Below, piece after piece: positions 1-6,967 of a DNA stretch of 64,000 nt (position 1 is its first letter; each line of letters opens with the position of its first letter). The DNA is taken from positions 62,001 through 126,000 of the forward strand of contig DATENM010000001.1 in NCBI GenBank assembly GCA_035275065.1, read 5' to 3'. The position numbers and the translations under genes were made by a program. The notes under the pieces were generated by a model, which was not told the DNA's origin, searched no databases, and saw only the letters and a program-made list of their open reading frames with translations. This DNA is from Blastocatellia bacterium (GTDB lineage Bacteria > Acidobacteriota > Blastocatellia > UBA7656).

Positions 1-140
1 CCGGCCCATTGCGCGGCATCTGCCAGTTGCGGGTTGGCGGCCTCAGCAAATGCCCGCGCCAATGCACCAACCGATTGCAGATGCACGCTTAACAGGTGCG
101 GCTCGCCTTTTTCATTCTCCGTGTGCGCAAGGAATGACAT
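1..140 (-). CDS. cas3: Cas3-type HD nuclease, N-terminal fragment
   Basis: The minus strand reads from an ATG at 140 to the window edge without a stop and gives 46 residues. They open with MSFLAHTENEKGEPHLLSVH and continue LQSVGALARAFAEA. This is the typical beginning of Cas3 HD nucleases: an AHTEN-type opening, a conserved HL that supplies the first HD-superfamily histidine, then an amphipathic helix. The remaining HD motifs and any helicase domain lie outside the window. Known of the family: Cas3 degrades target DNA after Cascade binding in type I CRISPR-Cas. Inference: a type I locus probably continues to the left. The subtype cannot be told from 46 residues, and a lone HD protein (Cas3'') is possible. 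Confidence 0.75.
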   Translation of the reverse strand, partial: MSFLAHTENEKGEPHLLSVHLQSVGALARAFAEAANPQLADAAQWA

Positions 141-196
141 GAAAATCAACTCACTCAAATGGATGAACAGATTTTCGGGCCGTTGTGAGCCCGCAT

Positions 197-225
197 ACAA
201 TATGCCTATCACGCCGCGATTGCAA
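197..225 (-). promoter_or_regulatory. Candidate promoter of the Cas3-type gene
   Basis: On the minus strand, TTGCAA (225-220) and TATTGT (202-197) are 17 bp apart. This would place a start near 190 and leave a leader of about 50 nt before the ATG at 140. Only a weak GAGTGAG-like ribosome site precedes the ATG. It is a consensus match without other support. Confidence 0.4.
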
Positions 226-319
226 CGTCTTTTTCATTACTATTTCGCTTAATCGATCATTGCCGCGCCGCGGCCACATGGTTCATACAACAAGTCGCGG
301 CGCGGCTGTCGGTTCAGCT

Positions 320-559
320 TTATGACTGATCCGAAGGCGGCGTGGCTGCCGACTGCTTCGGCGCTTTGCGCCCTACCCGCTCGATATGCCGGGCGCGCTC
401 CCACGCCACCAGCTCGCCCGGTTCGTTGTGGAATTTGTTGCGCGCAATCGAATCCGAGCGCCGCGCCGCGGTCATGCCGCGCCCGATCTCCGCCAACGAG
501 ACCGCCCTGCCGCAGCACGGCAATGGCAAATCAACCTGAGCGGCGCGATGACCGGCCAC
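320..559 (-). CDS. Hypothetical 79-aa protein
   Basis: I do not recognise this family. The frame has strong G/C preference at third codon positions over the downstream two thirds, which argues that it is real. It follows the zinc-ribbon/DnaK-domain gene by 18 bp on the same strand, so it is probably the last gene of that operon. The annotated start is a GTG at 559. An internal ATG at residue 29 (MTAARRSDSIARNKF) is a good alternative and would give about 51 residues. The product is basic and lacks a signal peptide or membrane segment. The tail is rich in Ala, Pro and Ser. Confidence 0.45.
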   Translation of the reverse strand: MAGHRAAQVDLPLPCCGRAVSLAEIGRGMTAARRSDSIARNKFHNEPGELVAWERARHIERVGRKAPKQSAATPPSDQS

Positions 560-577
560 CTCGATTTTATGGAGGGA

Positions 578-1018
578 TTATTTGACGCCGACGATCAGCC
601 CTTGAAACACTCGGCGATTCTCTGTGCCCACTTCCTCGGCTTCGATGACTAACGCCCCTTCGGCAGAGACGCGCAGCACGAACTGAATCTGCGGCACGGC
701 GCGCGGCTGCGGACGCAGGCCCGAGAGCTGAAACCTGCCGATGTGACGGTTCTGGCTGACGCTCTCGCTGTCGCCTTCGAGCAGATGAATCTCCACGGTG
801 GATTGTCCGTCGAAGGCCGTCGAGAATACTTCGGCCATACTCGTAGGCAGTTCCGTGCCCTGCGGGATCAGGATGGTTGCGGTGTCCCCCACCGTTTCGA
901 TCCTTAGCGACCGCGCCAGCACCGGGGCGTTTCCTGACCTGGCCGCGCCACAGTAAACACACGCAGCCGAGGGATGATTACTGTAGAGGGTTGCTCCGCA
1001 GTTGGCGCATTTCATCAT
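578..1018 (-). CDS. Zinc ribbon fused to a lone DnaK substrate-binding domain
   Basis: About 146 residues. The N-terminus has a CxxC...CxxC zinc ribbon (C4, C7, C20, C23). From about residue 35 to the end it matches the beta-sandwich substrate-binding domain of DnaK/Hsp70, including IPQGTELPTS, EVFSTAFDGQ, VEIHLLEG and RFQLSGLRP, then PRAVPQIQF. There is no ATPase domain and no helical lid. Known: in DnaK this domain grips extended peptides under control of the missing ATPase domain. Inference: an ATP-independent peptide binder or adaptor. An ATG at 1033 is also in frame; 1018 is preferred because GGAAAGAG lies at a suitable distance. The GNAT gene ends 21 bp upstream of this start, so the two are likely co-transcribed. 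Confidence 0.8.
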   Translation of the reverse strand: MMKCANCGATLYSNHPSAACVYCGAARSGNAPVLARSLRIETVGDTATILIPQGTELPTSMAEVFSTAFDGQSTVEIHLLEGDSESVSQNRHIGRFQLSGLRPQPRAVPQIQFVLRVSAEGALVIEAEEVGTENRRVFQGLIVGVK

Positions 1019-1039
1019 GTGGTCTCTTTCCATGCCGCA

Positions 1040-1567
1040 TCAAATCTTGCGCCGCATCACCAGGTCGCGCTGGGCGTCTGACCCGAGCTGAAAAATATGC
1101 TCGCCGACTACCTCAAAGCCCCATCGCTCGTAGAACCTTTGGGCGCGCTCGTTATGCTCCCACACCCCAAGCCACATCGTCTCCGAGCCGGCGCTCTCGG
1201 CTTCACTGATGCAGGCTTGCATCAATGCCGCGCCGACGCCGCTGCCGATCAGGCCGCTGGCGACGTACAACCGGCACAGCTCAACCGGCTGATCCCCAGT
1301 TACGCAAGGCGGCGCGGCGCTCGATTGCAGCTTGGCATAGCCGGCGGCAGTTCCAGCGATCTCGGCGATGAAGAATGTCGTGTCGGCGTCAGCAATCTCT
1401 TGCGCCTGAAGCAATGGGCTGAAGGAGGCGGCAAGATAGGCCGCCATGTCTTCGGGCGTGGTATCGCCGATGAACGTGTCATAGAAAGTGCTGGCCCCCA
1501 GCTCGGCTAAGAGGCCGGCGTCAGCCGCGGTCGCAAGGCGGATTGAAGGCATGGCTTTCTCGCTCAT
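1040..1567 (-). CDS. GNAT family N-acetyltransferase
   Basis: 175 residues, the usual size for a single GNAT domain. The acetyl-CoA motif A is visible as LYVASGLIGSGVGAALM around residues 99-115, followed by WLGVWEHNERAQRFYERWGF, the C-terminal motif B with its tyrosine. The substrate cannot be read from sequence; it resembles the broad PaiA-like/ribosomal-protein acetyltransferase group. No signal peptide, so probably cytoplasmic. It is the first gene of a minus-strand set continuing into the zinc-ribbon/DnaK-domain gene and a 79-aa gene. Whether it acetylates a client of that neighbour is only speculation. Confidence 0.85.
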   Translation of the reverse strand: MSEKAMPSIRLATAADAGLLAELGASTFYDTFIGDTTPEDMAAYLAASFSPLLQAQEIADADTTFFIAEIAGTAAGYAKLQSSAAPPCVTGDQPVELCRLYVASGLIGSGVGAALMQACISEAESAGSETMWLGVWEHNERAQRFYERWGFEVVGEHIFQLGSDAQRDLVMRRKI

Positions 1568-1603
1568 CGTTCCAATACTACCATCTTGTTAAGCTTGGCT
1601 AGA

Positions 1604-1636
1604 AGAATAGCCACAATGGCACGAAGCCACAAAGAT
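1604..1636. repeat. Single arm of a CACAAAG-type heptad repeat
   Basis: The stretch reads as imperfect seven-base words (CCACAAT, GGCACGA, AGCCACA, AAGATAC). It resembles the arms of the inverted heptad repeats elsewhere in the window, for example at 46901 and 61977. A matching right arm is not evident here, so it may be a decayed copy. Confidence 0.35.
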
Positions 1637-1668
1637 ACACAAACCCGATGGCCGGCAAGGCATCATCG

Positions 1669-1697
1669 TTGACCTGTATAGCGTTGGAGATTCTAAT
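1669..1697 (+). promoter_or_regulatory. Candidate promoter of the NCS1 permease gene
   Basis: TTGACC (1669-1674) and TCTAAT (1692-1697) are separated by exactly 17 bp. A start near 1704 would give a leader of about 44 nt before the GTG at 1748. The match is good at the -35 box and moderate at the -10 box. Confidence 0.5.
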
Positions 1698-1747
1698 GTT
1701 GTATTTGCTTGATGGCTTTGTTACTATCTCGCGCCGGAGGGACGGAC

Positions 1748-3262
1748 GTGGCCGCGCAAACCAATCCCGCACAAACCGGCGACAATGATTTCGTCGAGCT
1801 AAGCGAAGACCTGTCGGCAAGCCCGCTGTGGAATGCCGATCTGGCCCCCGTGCCCATCGCCCGCCGCAACTGGACGACTTATAATTACGCCGCGCTATGG
1901 ATCAGCATGGCGCACTGCATTCCGACTTACATGCTGGCGTCGAGCCTGATCGATCTCGGCATGAACTGGTGGCAGGCGCTGTTGACCATCCTGCTCGGCA
2001 ACTCCATCGTGCTGGTGCCGATCCTGTTGAACTCGCATCCGGGCACGCGCTATGGCATTCCCTTCCCGGTCTTCTCGCGCGCCAGCTTCGGCACCATCGG
2101 CTCGAACCTGCCGGCGCTGATGCGCGCCCTGGTCGCCTGCGGCTGGTTCGGCATTCAGGCGTGGATCGGCGGCGAAGCCGTTCACACCTTGCTGCGCACG
2201 CTGTGGCCGGCGTGGGAAACCTTGCTCGGCGGCCCCATTCAATCGCCCGCCGCAATCGCCGGCCATACGCCGACCGAATATATCGCCTTCCTGCTCTTCT
2301 GGTCGCTCAACATCTACATCGTCTATCGCGGCATGGACTTGTTGCGCAAAGTCGAGAACTGGGCCGCGCCGTTCGTGCTGGTCATGGCGGCCCTGCTGCT
2401 GGTCTGGGTGCTGTGGAAAGCGCAAGGACTGGGCAACATCATGCACGGCGAGGACAAGTTCGGCAGCTTCGGCGCGTTCTGGAAAGTCTTCATCCCGTCG
2501 CTCACGGGCATGATCGGCTACTGGTCTACGCTCAGCCTGAACATGCCCGACTTCACGCGCTTCGGGCGCAGCCAGCGCGAGCAGGTGCTCGGCCAGACCG
2601 TGGCGCTGCCGACCACGATGGTCGTCTTTGCGGCGATGGGCGTCATCATCACTTCGGCTTCGGCCATCATCTTCGGCAAAACGATCTGGGACCCGGTGCA
2701 ACTGGTCGGGCAGTTCACGCAGCCGGTCGTCGTCGCCGTTTCGATGTTCACGGTCGTCGTCGCGACGCTGTCAGTCAACATCGCCGCCAACGTCGTTTCG
2801 CCGGCCAATGATTTCGCCAACGCCTTTCCGCGCCTTATCACTTTTCGGCTTGGCGGGTTGATCACCGGCCTGCTCGGCATCGTCATGCAGCCGTGGCGCT
2901 TGCTGGCCGACCCGGCGGGTTACGTCTTTAAATGGTTGGGCGGTTATTCGGGCGGGCTCGGCTCGATTGCCGGCATCCTGATCGTTGACTACTGGCTGGT
3001 GCGCCGCAAGCAGTTAATCTTGCCCGACCTCTACAAAATCAGAGGCGCGTACAGCTACGCGGCGGGGTGGAACTGGCGCGCGGTCGTGGCCGTCTTGCTG
3101 GGGTGCGGGCTGGCCTGGGGCGGGCTGGTGATCCCCGCGCTCAAGCCGCTTTATGATTACGGCTGGTTCGTCGGCTTCTTCGCGTCGGGCGCAATCTACC
3201 TGGGGCTGATGAAGCTGACCGCGCCGGTCGAACCCGCCGCCGCACAGACGCAAGCGTCTTGA
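1748..3262 (+). CDS. NCS1 family nucleobase/hydantoin permease
   Basis: About 504 residues with roughly 12 hydrophobic segments, the normal size for nucleobase:cation symporter-1 proteins (Mhp1, PucI, FurA types). Recognisable parts include NADLAPVPIARRNWTTYNYA before helix 1, then GTRYGIPFPVFSRASFG, and SLNMPDFTRFGRS in the middle. It should import a purine, pyrimidine, allantoin or hydantoin with Na+ or H+ across the inner membrane. Start: a longer frame exists from a TTG at 1709, but GGAGG at 1736-1740 sits 7 bp before GTG 1748, so GTG is chosen. A carbon-nitrogen hydrolase and an LLM oxidoreductase lie downstream, suggesting that the substrate is degraded. The exact substrate is not determinable by eye. 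Confidence 0.9.
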   Translation: MAAQTNPAQTGDNDFVELSEDLSASPLWNADLAPVPIARRNWTTYNYAALWISMAHCIPTYMLASSLIDLGMNWWQALLTILLGNSIVLVPILLNSHPGTRYGIPFPVFSRASFGTIGSNLPALMRALVACGWFGIQAWIGGEAVHTLLRTLWPAWETLLGGPIQSPAAIAGHTPTEYIAFLLFWSLNIYIVYRGMDLLRKVENWAAPFVLVMAALLLVWVLWKAQGLGNIMHGEDKFGSFGAFWKVFIPSLTGMIGYWSTLSLNMPDFTRFGRSQREQVLGQTVALPTTMVVFAAMGVIITSASAIIFGKTIWDPVQLVGQFTQPVVVAVSMFTVVVATLSVNIAANVVSPANDFANAFPRLITFRLGGLITGLLGIVMQPWRLLADPAGYVFKWLGGYSGGLGSIAGILIVDYWLVRRKQLILPDLYKIRGAYSYAAGWNWRAVVAVLLGCGLAWGGLVIPALKPLYDYGWFVGFFASGAIYLGLMKLTAPVEPAAAQTQAS

Positions 3263-3309
3263 TCTAAAGCCGTCATCATGTTTTCCTCTTTGTAGACCTT
3301 TAATCGATC

Positions 3310-4332
3310 ATGGGGATTCGCATTCAGCAAAAGCTATTCGGTATCGCGCTCACCGCTCTGCTGTGCATGGCCTGTGCGCAACAACCGGTGACGGCGCAAG
3401 TCGTCGTCAAGCCGTCGCCCGCACCGGAATCCGTGCTGGCGGGACTCCGAAACACCGCGGCTTCGACGCGGCGCGAGACCGCCGACCAGCTCGGCGCGCT
3501 GCGCGCACGCAACGCCGTGCGCCCGCTGACCGCGGCGCTCAAAGACAAAGACGCCACCGTGCGCGAAGCCGCCGCGTTCGCGCTCGGACAGATCGCCGAC
3601 CCGCTGGCGGCTGATGCGCTGATCCGCTCGCTCGTAGACAAAGACGCCGCGACGCGCGCCGCCGCCGCCTTTGCGCTCGGCATGATCGGCGAGCGCAAAT
3701 CGCTTACGGCCATTGCCGGCGTGCTCGACGACCCGGACACCGGCGTGCGCTCGTCCGCGGTCATCGCCCTCGGCCTGGCGCAGGATGGCGAAGCGGTTGA
3801 CGAGCTGATCCAGATGTTGGGCGACGTCAATTTCGACCCACGCTATGACGCCGCATGGGCGCTCGGCGAGATCGGCGACCCGGATGCCGACAGCGCCTTG
3901 CGCGAGACCGAAGCGACGATTGACGCGCTAAAATTGCCCGACCAGTGGCGCGAGGCTTACCGGCAGACGGTGCGCGCGGCGCTGGCCAACTTGCGCACCA
4001 TCGAGCACGGCTCGCCGACGCGGCCGCGCCGCGCTACGGGGGTCATCCCTGAGCCGTTGCGTTATTCGAGCACGACACAGCCGGCGCGCTTGCGCCAGTC
4101 GGTCGCGGCAGCGCCTACGGAAAAAGCCTTGCGGGCTCGCATCACCGGCACGGTCGGTTTGCGCTTACTGGTCGCCGCCGATGGCCGCCCGGCGCGCGCT
4201 TATGTGATTCGCCGGCTGGGCTACGGTCTCGACCAGCGCGCCGTCGAAGCCGCCTTGCAGTATCGCTTCGAGGCGGCGACGCAGAACGGCTTGCCGCAAT
4301 CGACCTGGGTCGATGTGGAAGTGAAGTTTTAA
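3310..4332 (+). CDS. Exported HEAT-repeat protein with TonB-like C-terminus
   Basis: 340 residues. An N-terminal signal segment (ALTALLCMAC, then AQQPVTAQ) is followed by about five HEAT/PBS-lyase repeats over residues 40-190, each with an AAFALG or AAWALGEIGD-like helix pair. After a linker, residues 260-340 form a TonB C-terminal-like domain (TGTVGLRLLVAADGRPARAY...AVEAALQYRFEAA). This C-terminal domain is common in acidobacterial exported proteins, where it probably binds a partner rather than energising a receptor. The HEAT part would be a protein-binding scaffold in the periplasm. The gene sits between the permease (48 bp upstream) and the hydrolase, but a link to that pathway is unproven. 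Cleavage could be by signal peptidase I or, less likely, at the Cys. Confidence 0.8.
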   Translation: MGIRIQQKLFGIALTALLCMACAQQPVTAQVVVKPSPAPESVLAGLRNTAASTRRETADQLGALRARNAVRPLTAALKDKDATVREAAAFALGQIADPLAADALIRSLVDKDAATRAAAAFALGMIGERKSLTAIAGVLDDPDTGVRSSAVIALGLAQDGEAVDELIQMLGDVNFDPRYDAAWALGEIGDPDADSALRETEATIDALKLPDQWREAYRQTVRAALANLRTIEHGSPTRPRRATGVIPEPLRYSSTTQPARLRQSVAAAPTEKALRARITGTVGLRLLVAADGRPARAYVIRRLGYGLDQRAVEAALQYRFEAATQNGLPQSTWVDVEVKF

Positions 4333-4337
4333 CACGA

Positions 4338-4434
4338 AGAAGTCAGAAGTCAGGAGTCAGAAGTCAGAATAGAAGCGGCGGCGATAGCCGACTGCCTTTT
4401 CCATTCTGACTTCGGTCATCTGACTCCTGACTTC
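4338..4434. repeat. Inverted heptad repeat, AGTCAGA word
   Basis: The left arm (4338-4370) is a tandem run of the words AAGTCAG and GAGTCAG. The right arm (4403-4434) is its approximate complement (ATTCTGACTT...CTGACTCCTGACTTC). The 32-bp spacer holds GCGGCGGCGATAGCCG. It fills the gap between the HEAT/TonB gene and the hydrolase, and its last bases run into the hydrolase ribosome site CAGGAG. It could fold as a long hairpin in the transcript. Confidence 0.7.
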
Positions 4435-4446
4435 CAGGAGAGCGTT

Positions 4447-5316
4447 ATGGCAAGAACGGTACGTTGCGGATTGATTCAGGCGAAGAACGCCTGCCCGATT
4501 GATGAGCCGATTGAAAAGATCAAGCAGGCGAACATCGAAACCAATTTGCGCTTTATCGAAGAGGCGGCCCGCCAGGGCGTGCAGATCATCTGCATGCAAG
4601 AGGTCTTCACGACCCCCTACTTCTGCGCCGAGCAGAACACGCATTGGTACGGAGCCGTCGAGCCCATCCCCGACGGGCCGACCACACGGCTGATGCAAGA
4701 GACCGCCAAGAAACACGGCATGGTGATCGTCGTGCCGATTTATGAAGAAGAGATTACCGGCGTTTATTACAACACCGCGGCGGTGATTGATGCCGACGGC
4801 AAGTACCTAGGCAAGTATCGCAAAAACCACATCCCGCACACCGCGCCGGGCTTCTGGGAGAAGTTCTATTTCAAGCCGGGCAATCTGGGTTACCCGACTT
4901 TTGAAACCGCCTTTGCGCGCGTCGGCGTCTACATCTGCTATGACCGCCACTTTCCCGAAGGGGCGCGCATCCTCGGTTTGAATGGCGCCGAGGTTGTCTT
5001 TAATCCATCGGCGACGGTTGCGGGGCTTTCGGAATACCTGTGGGAGCTTGAGCAGCCGGCGCATGCCGTGGCCAATGGCTATTTCGTCGGCGCCATCAAT
5101 CGCGTCGGCCACGAGCAGCCGTGGGACATCGGCGAGTTTTACGGCAAGAGCTACTTCTGCAATCCGCGCGGCAAGATCATCGCCCAGGCATCGCGCGACA
5201 ACGACGAACTGGTGGTCGCTGATCTGAACCTCGACGAGATTCGCGAGGTGCGCAACGTCTGGCAATTCTACCGCGACCGCCGCCCCGAAAGTTACGACCA
5301 AATCGTCAGCGAATGA
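4447..5316 (+). CDS. Nitrilase-superfamily carbon-nitrogen hydrolase (beta-ureidopropionase-like)
   Basis: 289 residues, full length for the superfamily. The Glu-Lys-Cys triad is visible: E52 in MQEVFTTPYF, K126 in KYRKNHIPH, and C164 in VYICYDRHFPE. Members hydrolyse C-N bonds of amides or N-carbamoyl groups. The closest types by eye are beta-ureidopropionase and N-carbamoylputrescine/N-carbamoyl amino acid amidohydrolases. Cytoplasmic, no signal peptide. The start ATG has CAGGAGAG about 6 bp upstream. With the NCS1 permease upstream and an LLM flavoenzyme downstream, a role at the carbamoyl-removing step of pyrimidine or hydantoin breakdown is likely. A dihydropyrimidinase/hydantoinase is not in the window. 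Confidence 0.88.
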   Translation: MARTVRCGLIQAKNACPIDEPIEKIKQANIETNLRFIEEAARQGVQIICMQEVFTTPYFCAEQNTHWYGAVEPIPDGPTTRLMQETAKKHGMVIVVPIYEEEITGVYYNTAAVIDADGKYLGKYRKNHIPHTAPGFWEKFYFKPGNLGYPTFETAFARVGVYICYDRHFPEGARILGLNGAEVVFNPSATVAGLSEYLWELEQPAHAVANGYFVGAINRVGHEQPWDIGEFYGKSYFCNPRGKIIAQASRDNDELVVADLNLDEIREVRNVWQFYRDRRPESYDQIVSE

Positions 5317-5323
5317 AAGGAGA

Positions 5324-5446
5324 GAGCAGGAAGCAGGAAGCAGGAAGCAGGAGGCAGGAAGCAGGAAACTCGGATTGGACTTCGCTGCGACACACATCCG
5401 ACTTGAAAGCTTACTGCCTCCTGCCTCCTGCCTCCTGCCTCCTGAC
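5324..5446. repeat. Inverted heptad repeat, GGAAGCA word
   Basis: The left arm (about 5324-5369) repeats the words AGGAAGC and AGGAGGC at a seven-base period. The right arm (5411-5446) repeats GCCTCCT. The spacer is about 40 bp. The right arm ends only 9 bp before the ATG at 5456, so the downstream gene has no Shine-Dalgarno sequence of its own. The arms would form a long hairpin between the two genes. Confidence 0.75.
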
Positions 5447-5455
5447 CACTGATTT

Positions 5456-6451
5456 ATGGAATTTGCGATCACCTTCAAATCCGACATGCCCTGCACGCGC
5501 ATCGTGGCGCTGGCCCGTCAGGCCGAAGCCGCGGGCTTCAGTCATAGCTGGTTCTTCGACTCGCACGTCTTGTGGCAAGACCCTTACCCGCTGATGACGA
5601 TGGTCGCTGCCAACACCGAGCGCTTGCACATGGGGACATGCGTGACCAACCCGGCGGTGCGCGATGCGACCGTGACGGCGAGCTTGCTGGCGACGCTCAA
5701 CCGCATATCGGGCGGCCGCATGGACATGGGGATCGGTCGCGGTGACAGCTCGCGCCGCGTCATGGGAAAGAAGCCGACGACGCTTGAGCGGTTGGAAGAG
5801 ACGGTGCAGGTGGTGCGCGACCTCTGCGCCGGCAAGAAGATCGAATACGAGGGCCGCGAGATTCAAATGACCTGGGCCGACAGCGGCGTGCCGCCCGTTT
5901 GGGTCGCGGCTTATGGGCCGAAGGCGCTGCGTTCGGCGGGCCGCGTCGGCGACGGCGTCATTCTGCAATTCGCCGACCCGGAACTGATTAAGTGGTGCCT
6001 CGGCTTTGTGCGCGAAGGCGCTGAAGAAGCGGGCCGTGACTTCTCAAAGATTCGCGTGATGAGCGCCGCGCCCGTCTGGGTGTCTGACGATCTGGCGACG
6101 GCGCGCGAGCATGTGCGATGGTTCCCTGCGCTGGTGTCGAACCATGTGGTCGATCTGGTGTCGCGCTACAAACCCGAAGAACTGCCCGCCGGCTTGACCG
6201 CTTACATACGCGACCGCAAAGGCTATAACTACCTGCACCACGCCGAAGTCGGCAGCTCGAATGCCGAGTTCGTCACCGATGACATCGTGGATCGCTTCTG
6301 TCTGGTCGGCCCGGCTGAAGCGCATGTCCGCCGCCTGCGCGAGCTGCAAGAGATTGGCGTGACGCAGTTCAACATCTATCTCATGAGCGGCGACGAAGAA
6401 GACACCGTCGAGGTCTATGGGCGCGAGGTCGTGCCGCAACTCAACCGCTAG
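5456..6451 (+). CDS. LLM class (luciferase-like) flavin/F420-type oxidoreductase
   Basis: 331 residues spanning a complete bacterial-luciferase-like TIM barrel. Visible landmarks are MEFAITFKSDMP at the N-terminus, AEAAGFSHSWFFDSH, LATLNRISGGRMDMGIGRGD (the cofactor-phosphate loop near residue 90) and VPPVWVAAYGPKALRSAGRVGDG. Known: the family uses F420 or FMN. From memory, a subfamily (TIGR03842) with this N-terminus is found near hydantoinase/dihydropyrimidinase genes, which fits this neighbourhood but needs an HMM check. Cytoplasmic. Initiation is odd: the heptad repeat abuts the start and no ribosome site is visible, so it may be translated from a leaderless or structured message. The reaction is unknown. 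Confidence 0.88.
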   Translation: MEFAITFKSDMPCTRIVALARQAEAAGFSHSWFFDSHVLWQDPYPLMTMVAANTERLHMGTCVTNPAVRDATVTASLLATLNRISGGRMDMGIGRGDSSRRVMGKKPTTLERLEETVQVVRDLCAGKKIEYEGREIQMTWADSGVPPVWVAAYGPKALRSAGRVGDGVILQFADPELIKWCLGFVREGAEEAGRDFSKIRVMSAAPVWVSDDLATAREHVRWFPALVSNHVVDLVSRYKPEELPAGLTAYIRDRKGYNYLHHAEVGSSNAEFVTDDIVDRFCLVGPAEAHVRRLRELQEIGVTQFNIYLMSGDEEDTVEVYGREVVPQLNR

Positions 6452-6482
6452 CGCGGGCCGTGCGGCGCGAGAAGGAGAAGGC

Positions 6483-6953
6483 ATGATGAAGATGCTCGGA
6501 TTCGTTTTGATTTTGCTGGCCGCGCCGGTCGCGTATGGCCAGGATGCCCAGCAGGAGATTCAGGCTAAAACCAAAAAGTTCACCGAGGCGATTGTTTCAA
6601 AAGACCTGTCGGTGCTCGATCAAGTCTTCGAGAAAGACGCGACCAACATCTACTACGACATCAATGAAGGGCCGCTTGCGGGCTTTGATCGCTTGAAGCG
6701 CGTCTGGACGGCGGCGACGACTAATTATTCGATCACGCGCTTTGAGTTCAGCGACGACATGAAAATTCTGGTCAACGGTGACAACGCCGTGCAGACAGGC
6801 ACATGGACGCAGACGCAAATGAGCAAAGCCGGGCAGAGCCGCGATATCAAGGGCCGGGCGACTGTCCTCTGGCGCAAGCGCGATGGCCAGTGGCGCGTCT
6901 GGCATTATCACGCCTCGATCACGCCGGGGCGCATGCCGCGCCCACCGCAATAA
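6483..6953 (+). CDS. Exported NTF2/SnoaL-like (DUF4440-type) protein
   Basis: 156 residues. A signal peptide (MMKMLGFVLILLAAPVAYGQ) precedes a single NTF2-like cone fold: an AIVSKDLSVLDQVFEKDATN helix and strand, a TGTWTQTQ strand, GRATVLWRKRDGQWRVWHYH and a short tail. Start chosen at the ATG preceded by GAGAAGGAGAAGG, although the frame stays open upstream. The gene follows the LLM oxidoreductase by 31 bp on the same strand and may be the last gene of that unit. NTF2-like folds serve as enzymes or ligand binders; no catalytic residues can be assigned. Location is likely periplasmic. Confidence 0.8.
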   Translation: MMKMLGFVLILLAAPVAYGQDAQQEIQAKTKKFTEAIVSKDLSVLDQVFEKDATNIYYDINEGPLAGFDRLKRVWTAATTNYSITRFEFSDDMKILVNGDNAVQTGTWTQTQMSKAGQSRDIKGRATVLWRKRDGQWRVWHYHASITPGRMPRPPQ

Positions 6954-6967
6954 TCAACCGATTGCGC

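Noticed and set aside
34..252. A plus-strand 72-aa reading frame at the left edge
   Set aside because: It overlaps the antisense of the Cas3-type N-terminus, has no ribosome site and no protein-like pattern.
141..580. CRISPR array next to the Cas3-type gene
   Set aside because: No direct repeats of 25-40 bp at regular spacing are present in the first kilobase.
1895..2701. Long antisense frame (268 aa) within the NCS1 permease gene
   Set aside because: Product is rich in His, Arg, Asp and Gln, as expected from the complement of a GC-rich membrane protein gene. No known domain.
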